Assembly: GCA_017521465.1 (NCBI GenBank)
Contig: JAFXCN010000004.1
Location: 1-63,978 of the forward strand
DNA from: Clostridia bacterium
Lineage (GTDB): Bacteria > Bacillota > Clostridia > TANB77 > UBA1234
Length of the DNA stretch: 63,978 nucleotides
Reading direction: 5' to 3'
Part shown: one piece after another, positions 50,940 through 59,940 of the stretch
Position numbering within the stretch: position 1 is the first letter of the stretch
Layout of the letters: each line of letters opens with the position of its first letter
Translations under genes and position numbers: made by a program
The notes under the pieces: model-generated
The model's database searches: none
What the model was told of the DNA's origin: nothing
What the model saw: the letters and a program-made list of their open reading frames with translations, nothing else

Positions 50940-53171
50940 TTATTTCATATCTTTTACTTTCTTCTTTGTTAATCCAAAGTAATATTTTATTGCTTCGATT
51001 ATTCTTTCGCAAGCCATTCCATCTCCATAAGGATTTGCAGACTTACTCATCTTGTTGTACTCATAACTATCTGTTAATAGTTTTGTTGTTTCTTCGATTA
51101 TTTTTGCTTTGTTTGTTCCTACAATTTTAACAGTACCAGCTTCTACCGCTTCTGGTCTTTCTGTTTCATTTCTTAATACTAATACTGGTTTTCCAAGTGA
51201 TGGAGCTTCTTCTTGAATTCCACCTGAATCTGTAAGAACTAATGTTGATTTATTAATCAAGTTATGAGTAGTTATTACATCTAATGGTTCTATCAAATGT
51301 ACATTTGGAACATCTCCTAAAACTCCTTTTGCCGTTTCTTGAACTCTAGGATTTAGGTGTACTGGATAAATAACTTCAACATCCTCGTTTTCCATTGCAA
51401 TTTGTTTTACTGCCTCACAAATATCTTCTAATGGTTTTCCTAAATTTTCTCTTCTATGTGCTGTCATAAAGATTATCTTTTTATTAAAATCTATTTTTGA
51501 AAGCACTGGATGTGTAAACTCATATTCTGATCTTACTGTTGTTTTTAATGCATCTATTACAGTATTACCCGTTATATATATTTCGTCTTCTTTTACCATT
51601 TCTTTTAACAAATTATTCTTGTTGTTATTAGTTGGAGCAAAATACAAGTCAGCAATAGATGTAACTAATTTTCTATTCATCTCTTCTGGATATGGTGAAT
51701 ATTTGTCGTATGTTCTAAGTCCAGCTTCAACATGTCCTACCTTTACTTGACAGTAAAATGCTGCTTGTGCTGCTGCTAAAGTAGTTGTTGTATCACCATG
51801 AACTAATACCATATCTGGTTTTTCTTTTTGAATTACTTCATATAATTTTTCTAATACAGTTGATGTTATATGACTAAGTGTTTGTTTATCTTTCATGATA
51901 TTTAAATCATAATCTGGAACTATATTAAAAGCTTCTAATACTTGATCTAGCATTTGTCTATGTTGTGCTGTTACACAAACTATGGTTTCAATATCTTCAC
52001 GTTTCTTTAATTCAATCGCTAGTGGACACATTTTTATTGCTTCTGGTCTTGTTCCAAACACAAGCATTATTCTTAGTTTTCCACCATTAGATAAATTCTT
52101 TACTTCAGGAGCATTAAGTGTTTTTCTCTTACTAATTGCAACATTTCTAGTTTCAAGCATCATAAGAATTGCAATTATTCCTACAAATGCAATTATCTTC
52201 CATATACTGCTCTTCATTAAAACTATTGCAAAAACACCAAACAAAGCAGTAATTGCATATAGAACAAGTACAGCTTGTCTTTGAGATAATCCTAAATCTA
52301 AAAGTCTATGATGCAAATGGCCTCTATCGGCTTGCATAATTGATTTTCCTGATAAAATTCTTCTAGCAATTGCAAATAATGTATCAAATATTGGTAAAGC
52401 AAGCACAATTACTGGCAAAACAATTGCCATTGCTGTATATGTTTTTGCCATTCCAAGCATTGATATTGTTGCTAATGTATATCCTAAAAAGTTTGACCCA
52501 ACATCACCCATAAAAGTTTTTGCAGGGTTAAAGTTATATGGTAAAAATCCTATCAAGCTACCTAATAATGCTGCTATTAAAATTAATGGAATATCTGCCG
52601 CACCATTTAGCAAGAATATTGCTAAAAGTGAAACTACTGATATCGCCGAAACTCCTGTTGCAAGTCCATCTAAGCCATCAATTAAGTTAATTGCATTTGT
52701 TACACCAACAATCCAACCAATCGTAACTATTATAGATAATAGTTCACTTAATCCATACATCTCTAAAAATGGTATTTCTATATAACCAATTCTTATACCA
52801 CTTAAAACAACACAAATAGCTGCAAGCATTTGTCCAGCAAGTTTAAAAATCGGCTTTATTCCTTTTATGTCATCTAACAATCCTGTTACTACAATTACAA
52901 AAGCACCTGCAAAAAATCCTAGCAAATTAACATCAACAAAGTTTATAGTCTTGTCTATTTCACAACATACAAACATTACAAACGTTGAAATTGCAAAACC
53001 CGCGATAAGTGCAAGCCCGCCAATTCTTGGCATTGCCTTTGAATGTATTTTTCTGTCATCTTTTGGAACATCTATTGCTCCTACTCTAAATGCAAGTCTT
53101 ATCGTAAACGGTGTAATAATTGCTGCAGCAACGCAGGCAATTACAAAAGCCATTACCATATTTAAAACCAT
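50940..53171 (-). CDS. fused TagO-type GlcNAc-1-P transferase and UDP-GlcNAc 2-epimerase (MnaA)
   Basis: A 743-residue fusion. Residues 1 to about 340 are a polytopic phosphotransferase (DVPKDDRKIHSKAMPRIGG; DDIKGIKPIFKLAGQ; NAINLIDGLDGLATG; FMGDVGSNFLGY; DRGHLHHRLLDLG), which puts GlcNAc-1-P on undecaprenyl phosphate. Residues about 365 to 743 are a complete epimerase (LVFGTRPEAIKMCPLA; VHGDTTTTLAAAQAA; VGHVEAGLRT; MTAHRRENLG; LTDSGGIQEEAPSLG) that makes UDP-ManNAc. These are two early steps of teichoic-acid linkage synthesis, and TagA is encoded nearby. The usual arrangement is two separate genes. Confidence 0.94.
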   Translation of the reverse strand: MVLNMVMAFVIACVAAAIITPFTIRLAFRVGAIDVPKDDRKIHSKAMPRIGGLALIAGFAISTFVMFVCCEIDKTINFVDVNLLGFFAGAFVIVVTGLLDDIKGIKPIFKLAGQMLAAICVVLSGIRIGYIEIPFLEMYGLSELLSIIVTIGWIVGVTNAINLIDGLDGLATGVSAISVVSLLAIFLLNGAADIPLILIAALLGSLIGFLPYNFNPAKTFMGDVGSNFLGYTLATISMLGMAKTYTAMAIVLPVIVLALPIFDTLFAIARRILSGKSIMQADRGHLHHRLLDLGLSQRQAVLVLYAITALFGVFAIVLMKSSIWKIIAFVGIIAILMMLETRNVAISKRKTLNAPEVKNLSNGGKLRIMLVFGTRPEAIKMCPLAIELKKREDIETIVCVTAQHRQMLDQVLEAFNIVPDYDLNIMKDKQTLSHITSTVLEKLYEVIQKEKPDMVLVHGDTTTTLAAAQAAFYCQVKVGHVEAGLRTYDKYSPYPEEMNRKLVTSIADLYFAPTNNNKNNLLKEMVKEDEIYITGNTVIDALKTTVRSEYEFTHPVLSKIDFNKKIIFMTAHRRENLGKPLEDICEAVKQIAMENEDVEVIYPVHLNPRVQETAKGVLGDVPNVHLIEPLDVITTHNLINKSTLVLTDSGGIQEEAPSLGKPVLVLRNETERPEAVEAGTVKIVGTNKAKIIEETTKLLTDSYEYNKMSKSANPYGDGMACERIIEAIKYYFGLTKKKVKDMK

Positions 53172-53177
53172 TTCAAA

Positions 53178-53615
53178 CTACCTCTTACTTTCTTCATACT
53201 TTCTAATTTTTTCAACTCTCACTGCATATTTTCCACCTAGAAACTCACTATTAAGCCATGCATCTATTATCTTTTGTATATCTTCAAATTCTAATTCATC
53301 AGCACCTATAGCAATAACATTTACATCATTGTGCTGTTTTGCAAGTCTTGATGATGTTTCACTATAGCAAAGTGCACATCTAATACCTGGCACCTTATTT
53401 GCTGCAATTGACATACCAACACCAGTGCGGCAAATTAATATGCCTTTTTCACATTCTCCACACGAAACACTTTCAGCAAGTGGTATTCCAACATCTGGAA
53501 AATCCATAGAATCTTCTGAAAATGTTCCAAAATCTTTAAATTCTAAATTTGTATATACTTCTTTTAGTTTTTCTTTTAGTTTAAAACCACCATGATCACT
53601 TCCAATTGCTATCAT
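53178..53615 (-). CDS. rpiB: ribose-5-phosphate isomerase B
   Basis: A 145-residue RpiB that interconverts ribose-5-P and ribulose-5-P. Family motifs are IAIGSDHGGFKLKE, DFPDVGIPLAESV and GILICRTGVGMSIAANK, with the catalytic cysteine region and LAKQHNDVNVIAIGA. AAAGGAGG precedes the ATG. With rpe and transketolase it covers the non-oxidative pentose pathway in this window. Confidence 0.95.
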   Translation of the reverse strand: MIAIGSDHGGFKLKEKLKEVYTNLEFKDFGTFSEDSMDFPDVGIPLAESVSCGECEKGILICRTGVGMSIAANKVPGIRCALCYSETSSRLAKQHNDVNVIAIGADELEFEDIQKIIDAWLNSEFLGGKYAVRVEKIRKYEESKR

Positions 53616-53632
53616 AATAGACCTCCTTTAAA

Positions 53633-54109
53633 CTATATTCTTCCTTCTTTTTCTAGTTTAACCAATAATTCATCAATACAATCATTTATTTGTTTTGCAC
53701 AGTCGCTATAAACATTTTTGCCATATCCATATGGGTCATCAATATTCATATCATTTTCTGATGCACCAACATATTCTCGTAATGTAAAAATCTTATCTTT
53801 TAACTGAGGATACATCGAAATCAAGAAAAATTTATGTCTAACAGTCATAGCAAGTATCAAATCCATATGTGTAACATTAGAATCTTCTATGTTTGTAGCT
53901 CTATGTGTTGTTAAATCTAGATTATATTCATCTTCCATAACAGAAATTGCCTCATCTGTCGGAATATCTCCTGTATATGCACTAACTCCTGAAGAACATA
54001 CTCTAACTCTATCTAAATAGCCATTTTTTTGTATCTTATCTTTTAAAATACAATCAGCCATAGCACTTCTACAAATATTACCTGTACAGACAAACATTAT
54101 ATCAACCAT
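53633..54109 (-). CDS. low-molecular-weight protein tyrosine/arginine phosphatase
   Basis: A 158-residue phosphatase with the P-loop MFVCTGNICRSAMA (CX5R) at the N-terminus and the catalytic aspartate in NIDDPYGYGK near residue 120. The small family includes YwlE-like arginine phosphatases. In Clostridia and Bacilli it is commonly next to rpiB. The substrate type cannot be settled here. AGGAGG lies before the ATG. Confidence 0.9.
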   Translation of the reverse strand: MVDIMFVCTGNICRSAMADCILKDKIQKNGYLDRVRVCSSGVSAYTGDIPTDEAISVMEDEYNLDLTTHRATNIEDSNVTHMDLILAMTVRHKFFLISMYPQLKDKIFTLREYVGASENDMNIDDPYGYGKNVYSDCAKQINDCIDELLVKLEKEGRI

Positions 54110-54247
54110 AAAAACCTCCTAAAATCGACATTTTTCTGCTCACATATTATATCACAAAATACGAATTTTACAAGTAATTGACAGAATAAAATAAGCAGCT
54201 ATTTCTGTGGGTATCACAGCTTCTTGACGGAAGCCAACAAACGGAAA

Positions 54248-54370
54248 AATGAGTATCATAGCAAATTAGTGTAACGCAGTTCGTTTTCGCAGACGGCCGC
54301 TGCGCGGGCGGCAATTCGCCCTCTTCCGTCAGCGAAAAAGACTCCTTCGGAGTCTTCGAGACTCACGGTA
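54248..54370 (-). repeat. composite dispersed repeat, copy 2
   Basis: Inverted relative to copy 1. GAGTATCATAGCAAAT then GTGTAACGCAGTTC matches the right module. The CTCC-ttc-GGAG hairpin with TCCGTCAGCGAAAAA matches the left module. The middle is replaced by a GC-rich hairpin (GCCGCTGCGCGGGCGGC region). Confidence 0.7.
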
Positions 54371-54382
54371 ATCCGATGTCTT

Positions 54383-54411
54383 TTGACATAATTCTCGTTT
54401 TATGGTATACT
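54383..54411 (+). promoter_or_regulatory. promoter of the secreted 141-residue protein
   Basis: TTGACA (54383-54388), a 17-base spacer, TATACT (54406-54411). Confidence 0.8.
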
Positions 54412-54557
54412 ATTCTTGTATCGACATGAGTTGGTACAATGGGTAGAGTTGTGTGTACACTGACACACTTCTTATATATCCATGGCAATTACAGGTTTGT
54501 TCTGTATAGCCGAATCGCGTTCAGTGGAGAAAATACCATTCTCAGGAGGTACACAAC

Positions 54558-54983
54558 ATGAAGAACATCGTCCGGACCATCGCCCTGACCATCGCCCTGA
54601 CCATCGCCCTGACCATCACCCTGCTGACCTGCACCGCCGCGATGGCGGAATCTTGCCCCACTCAGCCCCACATGATTACGTGGAATGAGACTGAAAATGT
54701 CGACACCAACGGTGGTAAAACGTGGGTCAGTATCTTCTGGCTCACCGCTGAGCTTAAAAAGCTCGGTCTCGAAAATTTCGAGATCACAATAGAAAATGCC
54801 AGTGTTCTCGTTGAACCGGAACAGGAACATAACCACCAGCTTGAACTGGTGGTATCCATCAGCGACATTGGCCACACCTGTAAGGTGTTCACCAAAATCA
54901 TGGAAGATGAACTCATTGTGGTGGAAGGTACCCTAATGTTCCCCAAAGAACTCGCTGAACAGGTCTTTGGGGCCATCAAGTGA
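54558..54983 (+). CDS. small secreted protein with tandem-repeat signal peptide, unknown function
   Basis: A 141-residue protein. The signal peptide is built of four TIAL/TITL units, encoded by a 12-base tandem repeat (GACCATCGCCCT) at 54575-54625, and ends at a probable AMA cleavage site near residue 29. The mature part (about 112 residues) is beta-rich with two cysteines (SCPTQP; HTCKVF), and I recognise no family. The gene is strikingly GC-rich (GCC, CTG, ACC codons) and ends with TGA. AGGAGG precedes the ATG. It may be a recent acquisition. Confidence 0.75.
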   Translation: MKNIVRTIALTIALTIALTITLLTCTAAMAESCPTQPHMITWNETENVDTNGGKTWVSIFWLTAELKKLGLENFEITIENASVLVEPEQEHNHQLELVVSISDIGHTCKVFTKIMEDELIVVEGTLMFPKELAEQVFGAIK

Positions 54984-54998
54984 AACCAAACTGACCGC

Positions 54999-55036
54999 GA
55001 CCGCGGGACTCATTCGAGTCCCGCGGTTTTTATGCA
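54999..55036 (+). terminator. terminator of the secreted-protein gene
   Basis: ACCGCGGGACTC and GAGTCCCGCGGT arms followed by TTTTT. Confidence 0.9.
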
Positions 55037-55137
55037 TTTTTTCTGCATTTTTTGCCCAGGCCGTCCGTCTCACATCTTCGATGTGAAGCCGTGGCTTCGC
55101 CTTTTCGCCCAGGGCATAAAAATGCATTTCATTTAAT

Positions 55138-55166
55138 TTGCACATCCCCTACAAATAATATATAAT
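55138..55166 (+). promoter_or_regulatory. promoter of tagA
   Basis: TTGCAC (55138-55143), a 17-base spacer, TATAAT (55161-55166). Confidence 0.65.
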
Positions 55167-55185
55167 TCTTGTAGGAGGTATTTTT

Positions 55186-55929
55186 ATGGATAAAATAAAT
55201 GTTTTAGGTATTAATTTTGATAATGTTAATATGAATGAAGCTGTAGATAGATGTAAAGATTTTTTAAAAGGTGAAAATGGCAATTTAATTGTTACACCTA
55301 ATCCTGAAATTGTTATGAGAGCTAAAGATGACGAGGAATTTAAAAATATAATAAACAATGCCGCTTTAGTAATTCCCGATGGAATTGGAATTATAAAAGG
55401 CGCAAATATTTTAGAAACTCCACTTAAAGAGAGAGTGGCTGGATACGATTTGATTTGTAATTTATTAGAGCTTGGTAAAGACGGAAGCATATCTTTTTAC
55501 TTTTGGGGTAGTAAACCTGGCGTTGCTGAAATAGCTAAACAAAAGATGGAAGAAAAATATCCAAATATAAAAATAGTTGGTGTTGACGATGGATATTTTG
55601 ATGATAATAAAAAAGCTGAAATTGTAGAACGTATAAAAGTTGCTAAACCAGATGTTTTATTAGTTGGAACTGGCGCTCCAAAACAAGAGAAAATAATTAA
55701 TGAATTAAAAGACCAACAAATTTTTAAAATAGGAATTGGTTGTGGTGGCTCAATAGATGTACTTTCTGGTACAGTAAAAAGAGCACCAAAACTATTTATA
55801 AAACTACATTTAGAATGGTTCTGGAGACTTTTAAAACAACCAAGTCGTCTTCCAAGAATGATGGTTTTACCTAGATTTTTAAAAGAAGTTAAGAAAACAA
55901 AAAAGGAATTAAATAAAAAAGAAAACTAG
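55186..55929 (+). CDS. tagA: WecG/TagA ManNAc transferase
   Basis: A 247-residue GT26 enzyme that transfers ManNAc to lipid-linked GlcNAc to complete the teichoic-acid linkage unit. Motifs are VTPNPEIVMRAKDD, LVIPDGIGIIKGA, ERVAGYDLI, VLLVGTGAPKQEKII and GCGGSIDVLSGTVKRAP. The C-terminal helices (IKLHLEWFWRLLKQPSRLPR) bind the membrane. Its substrates are made by the TagO-MnaA fusion 2 kb away. GTAGGAGG lies before the ATG. Confidence 0.95.
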   Translation: MDKINVLGINFDNVNMNEAVDRCKDFLKGENGNLIVTPNPEIVMRAKDDEEFKNIINNAALVIPDGIGIIKGANILETPLKERVAGYDLICNLLELGKDGSISFYFWGSKPGVAEIAKQKMEEKYPNIKIVGVDDGYFDDNKKAEIVERIKVAKPDVLLVGTGAPKQEKIINELKDQQIFKIGIGCGGSIDVLSGTVKRAPKLFIKLHLEWFWRLLKQPSRLPRMMVLPRFLKEVKKTKKELNKKEN

Positions 55930-55952
55930 GAAAAATCCTAGTTTTCTTTTTA
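55918..55952. terminator. bidirectional terminator between tagA and the M23 gene
   Basis: AGAAAACTAGGA and TCCTAGTTTTCT arms with flanking A and T runs. The tagA stop is in the stem. Confidence 0.85.
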
Positions 55953-55954
55953 TT

Positions 55955-57073
55955 CTATTTCTTAATATAACCGTTTAATGGGTTTACGTATTTTCCATTT
56001 TCTCTTACTTCAAAGTGTAAATGTGGTCCTGTTGAATATCCTGTTGTACCTACTTTCATAATTTCTTGACCTCTTTTTACTTTATCTCCAGCTTTTACAA
56101 GCAACTTGCTTGAGTGAGCATAAAGTGTAGTGATTCCGCCACCATGATCTATTATTATATAGTTTCCATATGCAGTACTATATGTAGCCTTTATTACTGT
56201 TCCGTCATTTGCTGCAACTACTGGGTCTCCATTACAACCAGAACCTGCTATATCAACACCAGTATGTAGTTTATATACTTTTAATACTGGATGCAATCTA
56301 TTTCCAAATTGTGATGTTATCACATAATGACCCGGTAATGGCCATGCCATTTTCCCACCAGTATATGTAGAATTGCTTTTATTTGCTTTTGCAAGTTCTG
56401 CTTCTAAAGCTTTAGCTTCTGCATTCAAGGCATCAATTGATTTTTCCAATTCACTCTCATCCTTTTTCAATTCTGCAAGATATTGTGTTTTCACTTCTTT
56501 AGTTTCAGATAACTCAGCTATTTTAACTTCTAAATCAGTTTTTAATTCTGCACATCTTGTAACATCTGCCTCTAAAACTTTCTTTTCTTCTTCTAAATTT
56601 TCTTGATCCACTTTAATTTCTTCTAATAAATTTTTATCATATTCTGCAATTTTCTCAATTGCTCTTTCCAAATAGATACGATCAGTTGGATCTTCAACTG
56701 AACTAACTATTGCATCTAAAGAGGTAGAGCCTCTTTTATAATATGCAACAACTCTATCTTTTCTAAGCTCAATTTTTTCTTCGTATTGTTCTTCCATAAA
56801 TTTTATATTTTCTTGAGCAATTAATATTCCGTTTTCTAATCTTTTTATTTCTGATTCGATACTATCTATTTGATTTTCTGCAGAATTTATAGAAGTATCC
56901 AAACTGTTAATTTGAGCAAGTGTATTATTCTTTTGCGTTTTTATAGTAGAAAGTTCACTCTTTTTATCTTTTAATTGACTGTTAGTATTATTTAATTTTT
57001 GCTGCGTTGATGTAGCAAAAACTGTTGTTGTAAGCATCATCAAAAGTATAAAAATTGAAATTATTTTTTTCAT
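55955..57073 (-). CDS. M23 peptidase with coiled-coil domain (EnvC/PcsB-like)
   Basis: A 372-residue exported protein. A signal peptide (ISIFILLMMLTTTVFA) is followed by a long coiled coil (about 25-235) and a C-terminal M23 endopeptidase. HTGVDIAG, YGNYIIIDHGGG, TTLYAHSSKL and TGPHLHFEVR contain the zinc ligands, so it should be active. Its position after ftsEX suggests that FtsEX controls this hydrolase at division or sporulation. AAAGGAGG precedes the ATG. Confidence 0.93.
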   Translation of the reverse strand: MKKIISIFILLMMLTTTVFATSTQQKLNNTNSQLKDKKSELSTIKTQKNNTLAQINSLDTSINSAENQIDSIESEIKRLENGILIAQENIKFMEEQYEEKIELRKDRVVAYYKRGSTSLDAIVSSVEDPTDRIYLERAIEKIAEYDKNLLEEIKVDQENLEEEKKVLEADVTRCAELKTDLEVKIAELSETKEVKTQYLAELKKDESELEKSIDALNAEAKALEAELAKANKSNSTYTGGKMAWPLPGHYVITSQFGNRLHPVLKVYKLHTGVDIAGSGCNGDPVVAANDGTVIKATYSTAYGNYIIIDHGGGITTLYAHSSKLLVKAGDKVKRGQEIMKVGTTGYSTGPHLHFEVRENGKYVNPLNGYIKK

Positions 57074-57097
57074 TTTTTCCTCCTTTGTATTTATATT

Positions 57098-57988
57098 CTA
57101 TACATCCAAATATTTATTCATTGAAACTGAACTTCCAACAACTCCAACACCAATTCCAATAGCTAGTAACATCATCGTTAAACTTCCTAAAATTCCATCA
57201 CAGTTTAAGAAAGACATGTCAGTTTTAATTGTTTCTATTATTGGTGTATATACTGCTGAGAATAATATCAAAGTAATTATAACTGCAATTATTGATATTA
57301 TTACACTTTCAATTATAAATGGTACTTTTATAAATCCGTCTGTTGCTCCAACATATTTCATAATTGAAATTTCTTTACGTTTTGCATAAAGCATTAATTT
57401 TGTTGAATTTATTATTAGAACTACCGATAATTCAATAATAAACATTAACAATACTGTACAAAGTATTTGATAAATTTTCGCTTGTCTTATTGCTTCTTTT
57501 GCAGATTCTGCAGCAACTATATCATTCTTACCTTTTCCTATTTCAGGCATAGTTCTTAATTTTTCAATTATTATATCTTCATGTTCTATTTCAGAAAATG
57601 AAATTGAAAATCTAGCTGGAAATAAATCTGCTAACATTTCTTCTGGCAAACCTTCAACTAAAATTGGATCTTTTTCTAAGGCATATTTTAATCCATCTGC
57701 CGAAGATTGATATGTATAACTTGCCACTTCTTCCATATTATCTAATTGACTTTTAATATTAGCAATTTGTTCCTCTGTAGCCCCTTCAACTGCACATGCT
57801 AATATTCTAGATTCCATACCTCTTCTTTGTTCAATTATATAACTTGCATTTTTTATAACTGCAAATGTTATCGCAATAATAACCATTGTTGTAACCATAG
57901 TTCCAACTGAAATTATAATATTCTTTTTATTTTTCTTCATGCTATTTATAGCATCATAAAACCAGTAACTAATTGTACTTATGCTCAT
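57098..57988 (-). CDS. ftsX: FtsX, permease-like part of FtsEX
   Basis: A 296-residue membrane protein with a cytoplasmic start, one membrane segment, an extracellular domain (about 60-175, with PARFSISFSEIE) and three further segments. Conserved pieces are LRTMPEIGKGKNDI and IMKYVGATDGFIKVPFIIE. It relays FtsE ATP hydrolysis to a wall hydrolase, probably the M23 protein 25 bases downstream. I start at MSISTISYW, nine bases after GAGGTG. It overlaps ftsE by 20 bases. Confidence 0.95.
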   Translation of the reverse strand: MSISTISYWFYDAINSMKKNKKNIIISVGTMVTTMVIIAITFAVIKNASYIIEQRRGMESRILACAVEGATEEQIANIKSQLDNMEEVASYTYQSSADGLKYALEKDPILVEGLPEEMLADLFPARFSISFSEIEHEDIIIEKLRTMPEIGKGKNDIVAAESAKEAIRQAKIYQILCTVLLMFIIELSVVLIINSTKLMLYAKRKEISIMKYVGATDGFIKVPFIIESVIISIIAVIITLILFSAVYTPIIETIKTDMSFLNCDGILGSLTMMLLAIGIGVGVVGSSVSMNKYLDV

Positions 57989-58664
57989 TGATGTACCCAC
58001 CTCTCTTTATATCGCTATAAATAACACCTTTATCTATTGCTATAACTCTTTTTTCCATTTTATCAACGATATCCTTAGCGTGTGTCACAACAACAACGGT
58101 TGTACCTCTTCTATTGATATCATTTAGTAAAGACATTATTTCCCATGCATTTTCTGCATCTAAGTTTCCAGTAGGCTCATCTGCAATAAGTATAACAGGA
58201 TTATTTACTATTGCTCTTGCTACTGCAACTCTTTGTTGCTCTCCTCCTGATAATTCATTCGGATATGCTTTTGCTTTATTTAAAAGTCCTACTAATGAAA
58301 GTACGTTTGGTACTTGTCTTTTTATTGCTCTCTTTCCTGCACCAATTACTCTCATTGCATATGCAACATTTTCATAAACATTTTTATCTTCTAACAACCT
58401 AAAATCTTGGAAAACAACTCCCATGCTTCTACGTAAATTTGGTACTTTATTTTTTGGTAATTTTGTTATATCTGCTCCATTTATATATATTCTTCCCGAA
58501 TTTGGTTCAAGTTCTTTTAAAAGCATTTTTATCATTGTAGATTTTCCACTCCCACTACTTCCAACGATAAAAGCAAATTCTCCTTTGTCAATTTCTAGGT
58601 TAGCGTTTTTTACAGCTTCTACACCAGTTGCATACGTTTTATATACGTTTTCAAATCTTATCAT
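57969..58664 (-). CDS. ftsE: FtsE, ATPase of FtsEX
   Basis: A 231-residue ABC ATPase. Walker A is VGSSGSGKSTM, the signature LSGGEQQRVAVARAI, Walker B LIADEPTGNLD, and the switch histidine is in VVTHAKDI. VFQDFRLLEDKNVYENVAYA is diagnostic of FtsE. I start at MIRFENVYKTY, the usual family start, although the ribosome site (GGGAG, 13 bases away) is weak. Confidence 0.95.
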   Translation of the reverse strand: MIRFENVYKTYATGVEAVKNANLEIDKGEFAFIVGSSGSGKSTMIKMLLKELEPNSGRIYINGADITKLPKNKVPNLRRSMGVVFQDFRLLEDKNVYENVAYAMRVIGAGKRAIKRQVPNVLSLVGLLNKAKAYPNELSGGEQQRVAVARAIVNNPVILIADEPTGNLDAENAWEIMSLLNDINRRGTTVVVVTHAKDIVDKMEKRVIAIDKGVIYSDIKRGGYINEHKYN

Positions 58665-58750
58665 AACTCGCTTCGCTCCCATTCTAAAGTTTCAAGTTAA
58701 TTCTACCAATAAAATATATCAAAATCAAGTTTACTTTACCGTAAAAACAC

Positions 58751-58782
58751 AAAAAAAGCACAAAATTTGTGCTTTTTTTCTC
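58751..58782 (-). terminator. terminator after the transketolase C-terminal gene
   Basis: AAAAAGCACAAA and TTTGTGCTTTTT arms. Confidence 0.8.
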
Positions 58783-58791
58783 TTGTATCTT

Positions 58792-59706
58792 TTAGTTTCT
58801 TACTATTTCTTGAATATTTTTACTTGTTATTCCATAATGTTCCATAAGTTCATTCCACTTACCAGATTGACCAAACTCATCTTTTATTCCCATTCTTATA
58901 ACTTTCGTTGGATATTCTTCAGATAAAACCTCACAAACTGCTGTACCAAGTCCACCAATGATGCTATGGTCCTCAACTGTAATTACCTTTTTAGTTTCTT
59001 TTGCACATTTTACAATTAAATCTTTGTCTATTGGTTTTATTGTATGAATATCTACAACTCTTATATTAATACCATCTTTAGCAAGTTCTTCTTTTGCTTT
59101 TAATGCTTCTGCAACTGTAACACCTGTTGCAATAACTGTTGCATCTTCTCCGTCACCATGTTGTATTCCTTTTCCTAATTCAAATTTTGTATTTTCATCG
59201 TATATCTCTTCTGTTGCTGGTCTTGCAAGTCTTATATACATTGGTCCATTATAATTAATCGCTTCTTCTATAATCCACTTTGTAGATTTATCATCTGCAG
59301 GAGATACAACAACCATATTAGGAACACTTCTCATAAGTGAAATATCTTCTAATGCTTGATGCGAAGCACCATCTTCTCCAACTGTAATTCCAGCATGTGT
59401 AGCTGCAATTTTCACATTAAGTTTTGAATATGCAATCGTATTTCTTACTTGATCATATGCTCTTCCAGAAGCAAAAATTGCAAATGTACTTGCAAATGGA
59501 ATTTTTCCTCCAAGCGCAAGTCCTGCTGCTGTCCCCATCAAATCTTGCTCTGCTATTCCAATATCAAAAAATCTTTCTGGAAATTTCTTTTTAAAATCAA
59601 TCGTTTTAGTTGCAGTTGCTAAATCAGCATCAAGCACAACAACATCTTTATATTTTTCTCCAAGTTCAGCTAATGCTTTACCATAGCTTTCACGAGTCGC
59701 TATCAT
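58792..59706 (-). CDS. tktC: transketolase, C-terminal subunit
   Basis: A 304-residue protein corresponding to the pyrimidine-binding and C-terminal domains of transketolase. It begins RESYGKALAELGEKYKDVVV and contains FDIGIAEQDLMGTAAGLALG with the catalytic glutamate, and VEDHSIIGGLGTAV. It must pair with the separate N-terminal subunit encoded upstream. GAAGGAGG precedes the ATG. The two genes are separated by 234 bases with repeats, whereas split pairs usually abut. Confidence 0.94.
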   Translation of the reverse strand: MIATRESYGKALAELGEKYKDVVVLDADLATATKTIDFKKKFPERFFDIGIAEQDLMGTAAGLALGGKIPFASTFAIFASGRAYDQVRNTIAYSKLNVKIAATHAGITVGEDGASHQALEDISLMRSVPNMVVVSPADDKSTKWIIEEAINYNGPMYIRLARPATEEIYDENTKFELGKGIQHGDGEDATVIATGVTVAEALKAKEELAKDGINIRVVDIHTIKPIDKDLIVKCAKETKKVITVEDHSIIGGLGTAVCEVLSEEYPTKVIRMGIKDEFGQSGKWNELMEHYGITSKNIQEIVRN

Positions 59707-59940
59707 AAATATTCCTCCTTCTCAACGCGCAAGCGTTGTACTATTCACTCAGCACGAATGTGCTGTATTATTCACTATTCACGTTTCACTAAATTTCGAT
59801 TTTCTCGGTCGAATCAATTTTACGTCGGACACATTGCGTTTCGCATTCGCGCAACACCCTGTGGGCCGACGAAAATCGCTTCTCTTCCCAACTGCTGTAA
59901 CGCAGTTCGTTTTACAACAGTATAAACGTACCGTACTGCG
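59707..59940. other. repeat-filled gap between the transketolase subunit genes
   Basis: No gene is supported. It holds ATTCACTATTCACG-type strings, a hairpin of the TCGGACACA family (59823-59871) and a short element with ACTGCGTTA-type inverted ends (59897-59943). Confidence 0.6.
59823..59871. repeat. CGTCGGACACA hairpin, related to 50832-50882
   Basis: CGTCGGACACA pairs with TGTGGGCCGACG around an inner GCG-rich hairpin. The downstream AAAATCGCTTCTCTT matches the flank of the copy at 50832-50882. Confidence 0.6.

Larger units (their letters stand above)
54110..54557. other. intergenic gap with repeat copy 2 and a long leader
   Basis: No gene is supported. It contains the inverted composite repeat copy (54248-54370), a consensus promoter (54383-54411) and a leader of about 140 bases before the secreted-protein gene. 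A few bases of the leader resemble a tRNA D-arm, but no cloverleaf can be drawn. Confidence 0.55.

Noticed and set aside
54430-54480. tRNA-like string (GTTGGTACAATGGGTAGAG)
   Set aside because: It resembles a D-arm, but no acceptor, anticodon or T arm can be folded around it. It is treated as leader of the next gene.
54482-54688. 68-codon frame overlapping the secreted-protein gene
   Set aside because: A translation of the 12-base repeat in another frame (HRPDHRPDH). It has no ribosome site.
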